Assembly: GCF_023078335.1 (NCBI RefSeq) | Contig: NZ_CP095550.1 | Location: forward strand, 620,001 to 684,000 | Direction of reading: 5' to 3' | DNA length: 64,000 bases | From: Metabacillus endolithicus | GTDB lineage: Bacteria > Bacillota > Bacilli > Bacillales > Bacillaceae | Part shown: positions 1-8,152 of the stretch, one piece after another | Layout: each line of letters begins with the position of its first letter | Numbering within the stretch: the stretch's first letter is position 1 | Made by a program: the position numbers and the translations under genes | The notes under the pieces: generated by a model | The model's input: only the letters and a program-made list of their open reading frames with translations | Told to the model about the DNA's origin: nothing | The model's database searches: none

Positions 1-255
1 GTTAATTAAGATATCTACTGTATTATATTTTGCTACTGCTTGCTCTATTAAGTTCTCAATATCAGCCACATTTGATACATCTGTTCTTATAAATGTGGCC
101 TCCAGTTCTTGATTTTTACAAGTTTGTTCTATATCCAAACCAGCTTGCTCTTCTATGTCTGCAATCACAACATTATACCCTTTTGCTGAATATTGAAGGA
201 CAAGTTCCTTGCCGATCCCGTTTGCACCACCAGTGACAATGACAGTTCTTTTCAT
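1..255 (-). CDS. SDR-family oxidoreductase, N-terminal part (cut by window edge)
   Basis: The first 85 residues of a short-chain dehydrogenase/reductase. They show the dinucleotide-binding glycine motif TGGANGIG near residue 8, an acidic residue at the end of the second strand (VVIADIEE, typical of NAD preference) and a DVSN segment that usually contacts the adenine ring. The catalytic Tyr-Lys region lies outside the window. The start is fixed by GGAGG about 11 bases upstream, inside the end of yodB, with only 2 bases between the genes, so it is probably co-transcribed with yodB. The substrate cannot be told; a role in quinone or electrophile stress is inferred only from the neighbour. Confidence 0.85.
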   Translation of the reverse strand, partial: MKRTVIVTGGANGIGKELVLQYSAKGYNVVIADIEEQAGLDIEQTCKNQELEATFIRTDVSNVADIENLIEQAVAKYNTVDILIN

Positions 256-257
256 TC

Positions 258-584
258 CTAATTGTCCTCCTTTTGTTCAAAGCAATGTTTATTGGCCCAG
301 ATTCCTATTTCATTAATTACTCCCGTTAAGTCTTTCCCTTTTTCCGTTAACTCGTATATCACTTTTACTGGAGTATCGTCGATAACAATTCTCTTTAAAA
401 GACCTTCATTTTCCAGTTCCTTAAGGCGTTCAGATAACATCTTTTGACTAATACTAGGGATAATATCAGTTAAGTCTTTAAACCGTTTTGGTCCATCTAA
501 TAAAACATGAATGATAATACCAATCCAACGTTTTCCCAAAAGCCTAAATGCAGATTCCATTTTTGGACAAAGATTGATTTTCAA
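258..584 (-). CDS. yodB: HxlR/MarR-type redox-sensing repressor YodB
   Basis: A 108-residue winged-helix regulator of the HxlR family. It closely resembles B. subtilis YodB: the N-terminus carries CPKMESAF, followed by LLGKRW and a helix-turn-helix around SQKMLSERLKELE. In B. subtilis YodB represses azoR1 and yodC and is released by quinones and diamide through Cys6 with C-terminal cysteines. Here Cys6 is present and one C-terminal cysteine lies at about position 101; there is no third cysteine. It is divergent from yodC across a 144-base region with nested inverted repeats, which fits direct control of yodC and autoregulation. Confidence 0.88.
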   Translation of the reverse strand: MKINLCPKMESAFRLLGKRWIGIIIHVLLDGPKRFKDLTDIIPSISQKMLSERLKELENEGLLKRIVIDDTPVKVIYELTEKGKDLTGVINEIGIWANKHCFEQKEDN

Positions 585-638
585 GTGATCACTCCTTGCT
601 TCGTATCTCTTGACTCATTTTAACACTTCAATTAAGAT

Positions 639-695
639 ATGTTTTATGAGTAAACACTTACTAAAAGTTAGTTTATTACTTTTAGTATAAAACAT
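639..695. promoter_or_regulatory. Nested inverted repeats between yodB and yodC, probable YodB operator
   Basis: Two perfect palindromes are nested. The inner arms TACTAAAAGT (659-668) and ACTTTTAGTA (678-687) flank 9 bases; the outer arms ATGTTTTAT (639-647) and ATAAAACAT (687-695) enclose them. The element is the only strong dyad in the divergent region and lies just upstream of the yodC ribosome-binding site. Assignment to YodB is inference from gene order. Confidence 0.65.
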
Positions 696-728
696 GCGAT
701 ACATGAATTCAACTTAGGAGGGCCTCTC

Positions 729-1352
729 ATGAAAACAAATTACCTAGACGATGTAAAAACAGTTATTAATAATCGTGCATCTGTTCGTCACTATAATCCA
801 AACAAGAAAATAACTAAAGAAGAACTAACAGAGATTTTAACATTAGCAACTAAAGCTCCATCAGCATGGAACTTACAACATTGGCATTTCTCTGTTTTTC
901 ATTCAGATGAATCTAAGCAAAAGCTGTTGCCAATTGCCTATAACCAAAACCAAATAGTAGAATCATCTGCTGTTGTTGCTTTATTAGGTGATCTTGAAGC
1001 AAATCTTAATACAGATACAGTATATGCTCCGCTTGTTGATGCCGGCTATATGACATCCGAGATTAAAGAAACACTTGCAGGCCAAATTAACCGAGCTTAC
1101 GAAAATAAAGAATTTGCAAGAGATGCTGCATTTTCAAACGCATCTTTAGCAGCAATGCAACTTATACTTGCCGCTAAAGCCAATGGCTATGACTCTTGTG
1201 CAATTGGTGGGTTTAATAAAGATCAATTCATTGAGGAGTTTTCCATTTCAGAAAGATATGTTCCAATTATGCTAATCACACTTGGACAAGCAGCTAAACC
1301 AGCTCATAAAAGCAATCGTTTAGATATTGACACTGTAACAACTTGGTTGTAA
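729..1352 (+). CDS. yodC: FMN-dependent nitroreductase YodC
   Basis: A 207-residue nitroreductase of the NfsB-like superfamily, using FMN and NAD(P)H to reduce quinones or nitro compounds in the cytoplasm. The N-terminal RASVRHY supplies the FMN-phosphate contact, KAPSAWNLQHW is the family signature, and the C-terminal CAIGGF and RYVPIMLITLG complete the fold. It matches B. subtilis YodC over its whole length (about 202 residues there). The start follows AGGAGGG 9 bases upstream. It is divergent from yodB and convergent with wrbA. Confidence 0.92.
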   Translation: MKTNYLDDVKTVINNRASVRHYNPNKKITKEELTEILTLATKAPSAWNLQHWHFSVFHSDESKQKLLPIAYNQNQIVESSAVVALLGDLEANLNTDTVYAPLVDAGYMTSEIKETLAGQINRAYENKEFARDAAFSNASLAAMQLILAAKANGYDSCAIGGFNKDQFIEEFSISERYVPIMLITLGQAAKPAHKSNRLDIDTVTTWL

Positions 1353-1359
1353 CAAAAGA

Positions 1360-1400
1360 AATGTAGGGTGCTCGTAAAACTGAGACACCCTACATTCTTT
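1360..1400. terminator. Bidirectional terminator between yodC and wrbA
   Basis: Stem AATGTAGGGTG / CACCCTACATT (1360-1370, 1386-1396) with a T-rich tail on the + strand and A-rich flank on the other side; it serves both convergent genes. Confidence 0.85.
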
Positions 1401-2000
1401 TTATTTTAATTTTTCAGCAATTGAAATTGTTCGTTTCGCCTGAAATTTAACGGCTTCTTCCACATCTTCTTTCATATTCCCATCTGAATCAACTGTTACA
1501 CTCGTGCCATATGGATTCCCTCCAGCAGCAAATGTCACAGGATCAGCGTATCCTGGAGCTGCTACAATTGCTCCCCAATGATACATTGTGGTATATAAAC
1601 TTAAAATTGTTTGTTCCTGGCCACCATGTAGGTTGTTTGCTGAACTCATCGCACTTACAACTTTATTAACAAGCTTTCCATTAAACCAAAGACCACCTGT
1701 TGTGTCGAGGAACTGCTTCATTTGAGCTGGTACATTCCCAAAACGTGTTGGTACACTGAAAATTATTGCATCCGCCCACTCTAGGTCATCAAGTTTTACT
1801 TCAGGCACAGCTTTAGTTTCCTCTAAATGACTTTTCCACGCTTGATTCGATTCAATTGCTTCTTTTGGAGCAAGCTCAGGAACTTTTAAAACCTTTACTT
1901 CTGCTCCAGTTTCTTTTGCGCCTTGCTCTGCCCATTGTGCTAACTTGTAGTTCGTACCTGTTGAACTGTAATAAATGATTGCTAGTTTAACGCTTGACAT
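1401..2000 (-). CDS. wrbA: NAD(P)H:quinone oxidoreductase, WrbA type
   Basis: A 199-residue flavodoxin-fold protein that reduces quinones by two electrons, avoiding semiquinones. The FMN-phosphate loop is YYSSTGTNYKLA at the N-terminus. PTRFGNVPAQMKQFLD and the late GNPYGTS are diagnostic of the WrbA family, and length equals the family's usual size. It is transcribed toward yodC and ends at a shared terminator. Placement next to yodB/yodC suggests a joint quinone-detoxification locus, but its upstream region does not contain the TACTAAAAGT motif, so YodB control is not shown. Confidence 0.92.
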   Translation of the reverse strand: MSSVKLAIIYYSSTGTNYKLAQWAEQGAKETGAEVKVLKVPELAPKEAIESNQAWKSHLEETKAVPEVKLDDLEWADAIIFSVPTRFGNVPAQMKQFLDTTGGLWFNGKLVNKVVSAMSSANNLHGGQEQTILSLYTTMYHWGAIVAAPGYADPVTFAAGGNPYGTSVTVDSDGNMKEDVEEAVKFQAKRTISIAEKLK

Positions 2001-2128
2001 TCATCATCTCTCCCTTTTCTTTTAAAAAATAACTTGAGGTATGTATAAAACAACCTTCAGTATAGATATTTCGTTCTTACACATTCTTTACCACTATTTA
2101 TAAATTGTAATCATGTTTTTGATTAAAT

Positions 2129-2165
2129 AAGAAAAGCAACGCTTCTTTGGGAGCGCTGCTTTCTT
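2129..2165 (-). terminator. ctpA terminator
   Basis: Hairpin with arms around AAAGCAACGCT and AGCGCTGCTTT, followed on the minus strand by a T-rich stretch; directly after the ctpA stop. Confidence 0.75.
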
Positions 2166-2168
2166 ATC

Positions 2169-3557
2169 TTAAAGTTGTTCTTTTAGTACAGAAATTGCTT
2201 TTTCAAGTTGAGTGTCGTTATCTTTTATTTTGTTTTGAATTAATTCGATTATTTTTATTGTTGTATCTTTTGTTATTTTTCCGTCAACAGTTAGTCCTTG
2301 GTCTTCTTGGAATTGTTTTACGACCTTTTCTGTGTTTTCATCAAAATAACCTTTTTCACTTATGTCGGTATAGCCAAGTGCTTTTAACATTTGTTGTGCT
2401 GCGTTCACTTCCGGTGTTGAATCTCCTACTTTTAAAACATTGTCAGGATTAATATAAGGGAGATTAGCATATGCCGGAAGTTCAACTTTTACTGTTGGCT
2501 CGATTCCCTTTTCATGAATCCAAGATCCATCAGGTGTCAACCATTTTGCTGTTGTATATTTAACAGAGGAAGTATCATCAAATGCTTTTGCTGTTTGTAC
2601 AGTTCCCTTGCCAAACGTTTTTTCTCCAACTAAAGGAATTCCAGCAGACTGATGAAGAGCAGCAGCCATAATTTCTCCTGCACTTGCTGTCCCACCATCT
2701 ATAATAACTGTTACTGGTAAATTAACGACTTTATTATTTTCTGCTTTATACACTTCTTTTGCCCCTGTCCGATCTTCGACTTGTAAAATAATTTCACCTT
2801 TATCTACAAACAAATCAGACATCAAAAGAGCTTGGTCCATCAATCCGCCAGGATTTTGACGCAGATCAAGTACTAGACCCTTTACATTTTTACTTTGTAG
2901 TTCTTTTAGTGCATTAGAAAGTTCTTCACCTGTTGTTTCCGAGAACTTTGTAATTTGTATTTTACCAATATTATCTTCTATTACCTCATAATAAACAGTT
3001 TCTAGTGGAATTGTGTCTCGTGTAATCGTAAATGTTAATTCACCAACACCAGCTCGTTGTACCAAGAGGTTAACTTTTGTTCCTTTTTCCCCTCTTATCT
3101 TCAATACCGCTTCATTAACTGAGAGTCCTTCAACTGATTCGTCATTTACTTTAAGAATGACATCTTTAGGTTTTAATCCAACTTCTTCTGCAGGAGATCC
3201 TTTTATTGGTGAAACAATCATAATACTTCCATTGCTTTCTTGGATTTCAGCACCAATACCTTCAAACGATGATGAAATGTTTTCACTAAAGCTTTTTGCT
3301 TCTTCAACATCCATGTAGACAGAATATGGATCCTCCAGTGAATCAACCATTCCTTTGATGGCACCTTCTACTAACTTAGTCGTGTCAACATCTTTGTAAT
3401 AATTTGATTGTAAAATATCGTATGTAGACCGCAATTTCGAAAATGGATCATCTGGATTACTTGAAACACTTTCCCGAGGTTGTACAACATTATAGGTAAT
3501 TCCTGCTGTAATAATTGCTGTCACGATAACTGAAATAAGTAATTTACTATTCTTCAC
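2169..3557 (-). CDS. ctpA: Carboxyl-terminal processing serine protease CtpA (S41)
   Basis: A 462-residue membrane-anchored protease of the tail-specific (S41A) family. Residues about 5-25 form a single membrane anchor. A PDZ domain follows (around GIGAEIQ through IRGEKG), then the peptidase core with the catalytic Ser in GTASAGEIM and the Lys in FGKGTVQ, and a C-terminal peptidoglycan-binding domain (repeats around NAAQQMLKALGY). This layout equals B. subtilis CtpA (466 residues). It acts outside the membrane on envelope proteins. The start is GTG, with AAAGGTGG about 12 bases upstream. It is a single-gene unit bounded by a terminator. Confidence 0.93.
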   Translation of the reverse strand: MKNSKLLISVIVTAIITAGITYNVVQPRESVSSNPDDPFSKLRSTYDILQSNYYKDVDTTKLVEGAIKGMVDSLEDPYSVYMDVEEAKSFSENISSSFEGIGAEIQESNGSIMIVSPIKGSPAEEVGLKPKDVILKVNDESVEGLSVNEAVLKIRGEKGTKVNLLVQRAGVGELTFTITRDTIPLETVYYEVIEDNIGKIQITKFSETTGEELSNALKELQSKNVKGLVLDLRQNPGGLMDQALLMSDLFVDKGEIILQVEDRTGAKEVYKAENNKVVNLPVTVIIDGGTASAGEIMAAALHQSAGIPLVGEKTFGKGTVQTAKAFDDTSSVKYTTAKWLTPDGSWIHEKGIEPTVKVELPAYANLPYINPDNVLKVGDSTPEVNAAQQMLKALGYTDISEKGYFDENTEKVVKQFQEDQGLTVDGKITKDTTIKIIELIQNKIKDNDTQLEKAISVLKEQL

Positions 3558-3962
3558 TGCTAATCTGCACCACCTTTATGTATGTACTTATTATGTCTAA
3601 GGTACAAGAATACGTCAATTATTTTGAAGGAAAGAAGAATTTCTATTTTGTAGGAACCACTTTCTTCATGCTTAACCCTAGGCTTTTACCTACATTCTGT
3701 TCATTCATTTCGTTTACACAAAATTTACAAATTATTTACGTTTATAAATTATTGTCAAGACTAATGCTTGTCATAACATATATTCTCAAATACACCTTTT
3801 TAAGCAACAAAGTAAAGTTGCACAGTATAAACTTGTCCTTCATAAAGTTCCTAAAAATCAGTACTTTTAAACATTTTTCTGTGTTCGACAAAAACCACGA
3901 TACTTTTTTATTAATTTATTGTAAAGTTTATTACACGGATGTAAATGCAAGGAGGTATTCAT
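3558..3962. other. AT-rich intergenic region, divergent promoters expected
   Basis: About 400 bases between ctpA and the next + strand gene. It must hold the ctpA promoter and that of the 90-residue gene. I see a possible -35 TTGTCA near 3752 but no firm -10, no dyad and no convincing gene; an open frame from 3578 lacks any ribosome-binding site and reads like chance AT-rich translation. Confidence 0.5.
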
Positions 3963-4235
3963 ATGCAATTAGCAGACTACATCGGAAAAACAGATTTTGA
4001 TTTAATTCATTTTTCTATAACACTAGCAAAGGAAATTGATTGTAAAATAAAAAACAAGGTGTTTTTTTATCAGAATCAAGTTTCCAACTATATAAATGAT
4101 AAGATTGATCATTTTATCCATACTTTACATGTAAAAAGTGCTCTAGAATTTATTTATAAAGTTGAAATTCTCAAGATGTTAAAACCAAAATTAGACTTAT
4201 TGTTTGAAAAACATCGTTTATTATCTTGTGTATAA
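3963..4235 (+). CDS. Hypothetical 90-residue protein
   Basis: Not recognised. The start ATG at 3963 has an excellent ribosome-binding site (AAGGAGGT, 7 bases upstream); a slightly earlier ATG at 3945 has none. The product is rich in Lys, Ile and Phe and looks all-helical, with no signal peptide, cysteine motif or clear membrane segment. It stands alone between ctpA and the methyltransferase gene, followed by a 9-base inverted repeat (TCAGTTTCT / AGAAACTGA, 4247-4278) that lacks a T-run. Confidence 0.6.
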   Translation: MQLADYIGKTDFDLIHFSITLAKEIDCKIKNKVFFYQNQVSNYINDKIDHFIHTLHVKSALEFIYKVEILKMLKPKLDLLFEKHRLLSCV

Positions 4236-4293
4236 TCACCAGTCCATCAGTTTCTGAATACTATTAGGTAGAAACTGAATGGGGGTTTGGTTT

Positions 4294-5000
4294 GTGAATT
4301 ATTTACAAATGCTTTCTGTGTTAGGAGTTGGTGGAGCTCATCCGGGTGGCCTATTATTAACAAAGTCTATTTTCGAAAAAGAGCAATTTCCGATAACTTC
4401 TAAGATACTTGATGCTGGCTGTGGTACAGGTCAAAGCTCTAGTTATCTTTATCAGTTAGGGTATGAAGTAAAAGGACTAGATAAAGATCCAGTTATGATT
4501 GAGCACGCAAAAAAAGAAATGCCACTTTAGAAATAGATATTCCATATCTAAATCAAGATTTATCAAACATAAAAGAACCAAATGAAAGTTATGATATTGT
4601 TATGTGCGAATCTGTATTAAACTTCACACCACTAAGCGAAACACTACCCGAAATAGAAAGAGTATTGAAACCAAATGGGATTGTTATTGCAATTGAAATG
4701 ATCCGAAATGAATTACTTTCAAAAGAAGATTTTGAGGAAGTTTCAACATTCTATGGCTTTCCGTCTATTTTCTCCATTGAAGAATGGAAAGATCAATTTG
4801 CTAAACATAATCTAATGACCTATAAGATACTCTCTGAAAAAGACTTTACCTTCCCTTCTCTTGAAGAACCTACTACAGAATTTCACTTTAATGATCAAAT
4901 TCCGGAAAACACCTTTGACATTCTTTCAATGCATGAGCAAATAACATTAAAATATCAGGATAAACTTTCATACCGAATCTTCTTTTCACGTAAGAAATAA
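4294..5000 (+). pseudogene. yodH: SAM-dependent methyltransferase YodH, frameshifted
   Basis: A class I methyltransferase split by one missing base. The first frame carries LDAGCGTGQSSSYL (SAM motif I) and the LDKDPVMIEHAK motif II region, then stops at 4528. The second frame resumes with TLEIDIPYLNQDL and YDIVMCESVLNF and runs to 5000. Joining them at the A-run 4509-4515 (7 A where 8 would keep the frame) gives about 235 residues, matching B. subtilis YodH, which also lies between ctpA and yodI. The probable start is GTG 4294 behind GGGGG. The run A AAA AAA is also a possible slippery site, so programmed -1 frameshifting cannot be excluded, though a sequencing error is likelier. Confidence 0.8.
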
Positions 5001-5025
5001 ATGAATTTCTCATGGATATAAGTAC

Positions 5026-5086
5026 AATCCCTCCTTGTTCTCAAGACATATCATATTGAGACAACTGATAAAGGAGGGATTTTTTT
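5026..5086 (+). terminator. Terminator-like hairpin containing the yodI ribosome-binding site
   Basis: Perfect 11-base arms AATCCCTCCTT (5026-5036) and AAGGAGGGATT (5071-5081), a second inner helix (TTGTTCTCAA with TTGAGACAA, one bulge) and a run of seven T (5080-5086). It looks like the yodH terminator, yet its 3' arm is the yodI ribosome-binding site and the T-run touches the TTG start. The loop holds CATATCATA (5047-5055), which fits the sigma-K -10 pattern CATANNNTA. Confidence 0.75.
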
Positions 5087-5342
5087 GTCACAGCATTATT
5101 ATAATTTATGTTGTCGTTATACTGGAAAAGTTGTGAGAATTAATGATAGAAACGGCCGTGTACACGTAGGAAGGATTCACCGTGTTACACCAAATAGGGT
5201 TTTTATCCAACCTATGGTCCGTGGCGGTAGAGGTGGATTTGGATACGGCTACTATGGTGGAGGCTTTGGATGGGGTCCTGCTTATGGAATCGGTATTGGT
5301 TTTATTACCGGAATTGCACTAGCTGGACTTTTATGGTGGTAA
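5085..5342 (+). CDS. yodI: Small Gly-rich protein YodI
   Basis: An 85-residue protein with an N-terminal basic segment (GKVVRINDRNGRVHVGRI) resembling a small beta-barrel, a Gly/Tyr-rich middle (FGYGYYGGGFGWG) and a hydrophobic C-terminal tail ending LLWW. It matches B. subtilis YodI in sequence style and location (after yodH, before yodJ). I recall the B. subtilis gene as sporulation-expressed but cannot confirm this here. The start is TTG at 5085, set by AAGGAGGGAT. The composition suggests a surface or spore-layer protein; function unknown. Confidence 0.8.
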   Translation: MSQHYYNLCCRYTGKVVRINDRNGRVHVGRIHRVTPNRVFIQPMVRGGRGGFGYGYYGGGFGWGPAYGIGIGFITGIALAGLLWW

Positions 5343-5387
5343 ACCATCTAAAAAAGGGGAGCTGATGCTCTCCTTTTTTAGATGGTT
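5342..5387. terminator. Bidirectional terminator yodI / mug
   Basis: A 46-base near-perfect hairpin with arms AACCATCTAAAAAAGG and CCTTTTTTAGATGGTT, overlapping both stop codons. Confidence 0.85.
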
Positions 5388-5904
5388 AAAATTTATTAAG
5401 GCTATCTAATAAATCCTTAACACCCTTATAGATTATTATGATATCAGAGATTTTCATTCGAACTAAGCCGCTTGATGAGGGTGCGACATAATCTATAACA
5501 CCTTCAACCATACTCTTATCTTGTTTTCCCCAATCGGCCTTTTTACTTTGAGTGTACTGAAGATACACACCTTTGCCGACAAAAAAAGCAATCTTTGGCT
5601 TATAAAATGATATCTTCTCTTTCAGAACTTCTCTTCCTGCTTGATATTCTTCTCTAGTAATTTCATCTGCTGCTCGTGTTGGTCTAGCCACAATATTCGT
5701 AAATCCATACCCCATCTTACATAAGGTACTATCTTCTTCAGGGAGGTATAATCGATCTGTTAATCCAGCTTCGTAAAGAATTTTCCAAAAACGGTTATTT
5801 TTATTTGCATAATTATGTCCCACTTCACCAGAAACTAAGCTGGGGTTATAGCCTATAAAAAGAATATCTAATCCTTTAGAGATTTTATCTAAATCTTTTT
5901 CCAT
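5386..5904 (-). CDS. mug: Mug-type G/U mismatch-specific uracil-DNA glycosylase
   Basis: A 172-residue base-excision repair enzyme of the uracil-DNA glycosylase superfamily, family 2 (Mug/TDG). Motif A is IGYNPSLVSGEVGHNYA; the Asn in GxNPS is the catalytic water-holding residue. NRFWKILYEAGL and the late PSSSGLVRM (motif B, the wedge loop) follow. It removes uracil or alkylated bases paired with G in double-stranded DNA. It sits 11 bases downstream of yodJ and is probably the second gene of that transcript. B. subtilis lacks it at this place, so it is an insertion in the conserved yodI-yodJ order. Confidence 0.88.
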   Translation of the reverse strand: MEKDLDKISKGLDILFIGYNPSLVSGEVGHNYANKNNRFWKILYEAGLTDRLYLPEEDSTLCKMGYGFTNIVARPTRAADEITREEYQAGREVLKEKISFYKPKIAFFVGKGVYLQYTQSKKADWGKQDKSMVEGVIDYVAPSSSGLVRMKISDIIIIYKGVKDLLDSLNKF

Positions 5905-5915
5905 ATACTCACCAA

Positions 5916-6698
5916 CTATATTTTTCTTACCTTTTTAAAGTATTCCTCTAATGTTAATTTATTTTCATAGATATATGTTGCCTTTTCCTTGCCAACATAT
6001 CGAATATGCCATGGTTCATATTGATATTGTGTAACCAGTTCCTTGTTTAGTGGATATCGGATAATAAATCCTGCTCGATGTGCATTATCACGCAACCACT
6101 TTCCCTCTTTTGTTTCGCCAAAATCTTGAGTAATCTCTAAATCTACACTTTTGCTTGTAACATCCATGGCTAAACCTGTTTGATGTTCACTTTTCCCAGG
6201 CAAAGCAACAGCTGCTAAAGCATGCTCTTCGCCACTTTGCTCTTTTTCCACATTAAAAATTCCTTGTTGCCTTGAATAAGAGCGATAACCAGATACTGCA
6301 TACAGTTCAATTTGTTCCTCTTTGGCATATTCGAAAAGTTTCTCCAAAGCATCCGCTGCCTCTTTACGTAAATATTTTTTAGGTACATCTTCATCACCAA
6401 ACGAAAATTCAACATTAGGAACTGTTAAATCATTTGGTTCGTAACCAGCAGGAAGACCATAAGTTTTATTTACTAAAGCAAGAATATTGTCAGGATTTTC
6501 TATTTGAATATTACCATCTACTTGTTTAACTTCATTAAAATATTTAGACTCTAATAAAAGTTCATTTGTTTGTACAGAAATACTCTTTGTGTAACTACCA
6601 TATTGTTCCCCACTAAAGGATAATCCTCCTGAAATAACAGAACAAGCTGTTAGCATAAAAAGAAAAAGAAATGTAAGAGTTAGTTTTAGATAAAACAT
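5916..6698 (-). CDS. yodJ: D-alanyl-D-alanine carboxypeptidase lipoprotein YodJ (VanY/M15)
   Basis: A 260-residue lipoprotein: hydrophobic signal with lipobox LTAC (Cys19), then a VanY-type zinc carboxypeptidase domain in the C-terminal half. Visible motifs are SGYRSYSRQ, the zinc site SEHQTGLAMDV (His and Asp) and EPWHIRYVG (third ligand His). It trims the terminal D-Ala of muropeptide side chains outside the membrane. Gene order with deoD matches B. subtilis yodJ-deoD. The start ATG follows AGGGTGATCAA. Confidence 0.9.
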   Translation of the reverse strand: MFYLKLTLTFLFLFMLTACSVISGGLSFSGEQYGSYTKSISVQTNELLLESKYFNEVKQVDGNIQIENPDNILALVNKTYGLPAGYEPNDLTVPNVEFSFGDEDVPKKYLRKEAADALEKLFEYAKEEQIELYAVSGYRSYSRQQGIFNVEKEQSGEEHALAAVALPGKSEHQTGLAMDVTSKSVDLEITQDFGETKEGKWLRDNAHRAGFIIRYPLNKELVTQYQYEPWHIRYVGKEKATYIYENKLTLEEYFKKVRKI

Positions 6699-6871
6699 TT
6701 GATCACCCTATCTAATCATTCATTAATAGGCGATTCATCACGTTTTTCTTAATGATGTGATAAAAAGCACTTAATCACATCATTTCCGCATCTCTTATAC
6801 CTTAAAACACATAAAAAAATTTTATTATCGACAAAAAAACCAAAACTTTTTACTTTATAGGAAAAAGATAA

Positions 6872-6900
6872 AAAACCGCACAAAATCTAAATGCGGTTTT
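6872..6900. terminator. deoD terminator
   Basis: Stem AAAACCGCA / TGCGGTTTT with an 11-base loop and T-run on the minus strand, 12 bases after the deoD stop. Confidence 0.85.
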
Positions 6901-6912
6901 TATTGCGGAATC

Positions 6913-7623
6913 TTATATTTCTTTTTTTATTGCAGCATCTAACGCAACAACAATCATATCATTAAAGGTAGTTTGACGTTCCTCAGCAGTTGTTTCTTCT
7001 CCAGTTAAGATATGGTCGCTTACTGTTAGAACAGATAATGCTTTACGACCAAATTTTGCTGCTAATGTATACAATGCAGCAGACTCCATTTCTATTGCAA
7101 GTATGCCATATCTAGCCCATTTCTCAAGTTCAGCGTTATCATTATAAAACATATCAGCTGTAAAGATGTTTCCAACTTTAAGGTTAAGTCCTTTTTCAAG
7201 ACCAGTATCATACGCTTTTTTTAGTAGCTCAAAATTAGCAGTCGGCGCATAATCAACTCCACCAAACGTTAAGCGATTCATTTGTGAATCTGTTGAAGCA
7301 CTCATCGCTAAAATAACATCTCTTACTTTAACATCCTTTTGAATGGCACCACATGTACCTACTCTGATAAGGTTTTGAACACCATAACTGTTCATAAGTT
7401 CATTTATGTATATTGAAATAGATGGGACTCCCATCCCTGTCCCTTGTACTGAAATACGCTCTCCTTTATATGTACCAGTAAAACCAAGCATTCCCCTTAC
7501 TTCATTATAACAAGATACATCTTCAAAAAATGTTTCTGCTATATACTTAGCACGTAGTGGATCACCTGGTAAGAGAACCGTTTCTGCTATTTCATTTTCT
7601 TTTGCTCCTATATGTACACTCAT
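6913..7623 (-). CDS. deoD: Purine-nucleoside phosphorylase, DeoD type
   Basis: A 236-residue hexameric purine nucleoside phosphorylase that splits (deoxy)adenosine, inosine and guanosine with phosphate for nucleobase salvage. Phosphate-site residues are in [12 protein letters not shown] and [22 protein letters not shown] binds the ribose, and VSDHILTGE carries the catalytic Asp typical of the hexameric class. Length is standard. A strong GGAGG precedes the ATG. The gene has its own terminator. Confidence 0.96.
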   Translation of the reverse strand: MSVHIGAKENEIAETVLLPGDPLRAKYIAETFFEDVSCYNEVRGMLGFTGTYKGERISVQGTGMGVPSISIYINELMNSYGVQNLIRVGTCGAIQKDVKVRDVILAMSASTDSQMNRLTFGGVDYAPTANFELLKKAYDTGLEKGLNLKVGNIFTADMFYNDNAELEKWARYGILAIEMESAALYTLAAKFGRKALSVLTVSDHILTGEETTAEERQTTFNDMIVVALDAAIKKEI

Positions 7624-7820
7624 TTATAAAACCTCCAATTCTAATAGTACAAAAAGTCAATTTACTATACCATATTACATGAAATTTTTAAAAAATTATA
7701 GGAAACATTTATTAACATTACTCTTCCTTCAGCCATTCATACAAAACAAATTTTGTTAGCTTTATCATGAACCGATATGGACATGATATTAAAGTAAACA
7801 GTTTAGGGAGGTAATTTCGC

Positions 7821-7958
7821 ATGAAAAAGAAACTTGAACAAGCCGTACAACATGCAAATGAAACAAACCCAGGTTCCCGAAATGGAACTCAACCTCATGA
7901 ATCCAAGAACGCTAAAAAGAAAAAAACACATGCGACAAATAAATCTAATGAGATTTAA
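7821..7958 (+). CDS. Small basic protein, 45 residues (SASP-like)
   Basis: ATG with AGGGAGGT 9 bases upstream. The product is hydrophilic, Lys/Asn/Thr-rich (MKKKLEQAVQHANETNPGS, then a KKKK tract) without hydrophobic segments. Such composition is typical of minor small acid-soluble spore proteins, but I do not recognise a named family. It is 14 bases before a second gene of the same kind and shares its terminator. Confidence 0.65.
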   Translation: MKKKLEQAVQHANETNPGSRNGTQPHESKNAKKKKTHATNKSNEI

Positions 7959-7972
7959 GGAGGAGTATTATC

Positions 7973-8113
7973 ATGGGTAAAAAACATCGAAACAGAAATA
8001 CACCTAAGAAAAACAATCACATTTCCCCTGAAGTAATCGCAGCTGAGGAAACAGCTCATTCAAAAGAACATACTTCAGATAAACGTAAAAATGGTCCTGG
8101 TCATCATATTTAA
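7973..8113 (+). CDS. Small basic protein, 46 residues (SASP-like)
   Basis: Start ATG 7973 follows AAGGAGGAG. The product begins MGKKHRNRNTPKK, contains an acidic patch (EVIAAEETAHSKE) and ends KNGPGHHI. It has no hydrophobic segment and resembles minor spore proteins in size and charge; the family is unrecognised. It forms an operon with the preceding 45-residue gene. Confidence 0.65.
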   Translation: MGKKHRNRNTPKKNNHISPEVIAAEETAHSKEHTSDKRKNGPGHHI

Positions 8114-8118
8114 TATAA

Positions 8119-8152
8119 AAAAGCTGACAGAAATAGGTTTCTGTCAGCTTTT
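8119..8152. terminator. Bidirectional terminator before yodL
   Basis: Perfect 15-base stem AAAAGCTGACAGAAA / TTTCTGTCAGCTTTT with a 4-base loop, ending both the small-protein operon and yodL. Confidence 0.9.

Noticed and set aside
3578..4000. 140-residue open frame upstream of the 90-residue gene
   Set aside because: No ribosome-binding site, composition of random AT-rich translation, and it overlaps the well-supported start at 3963.
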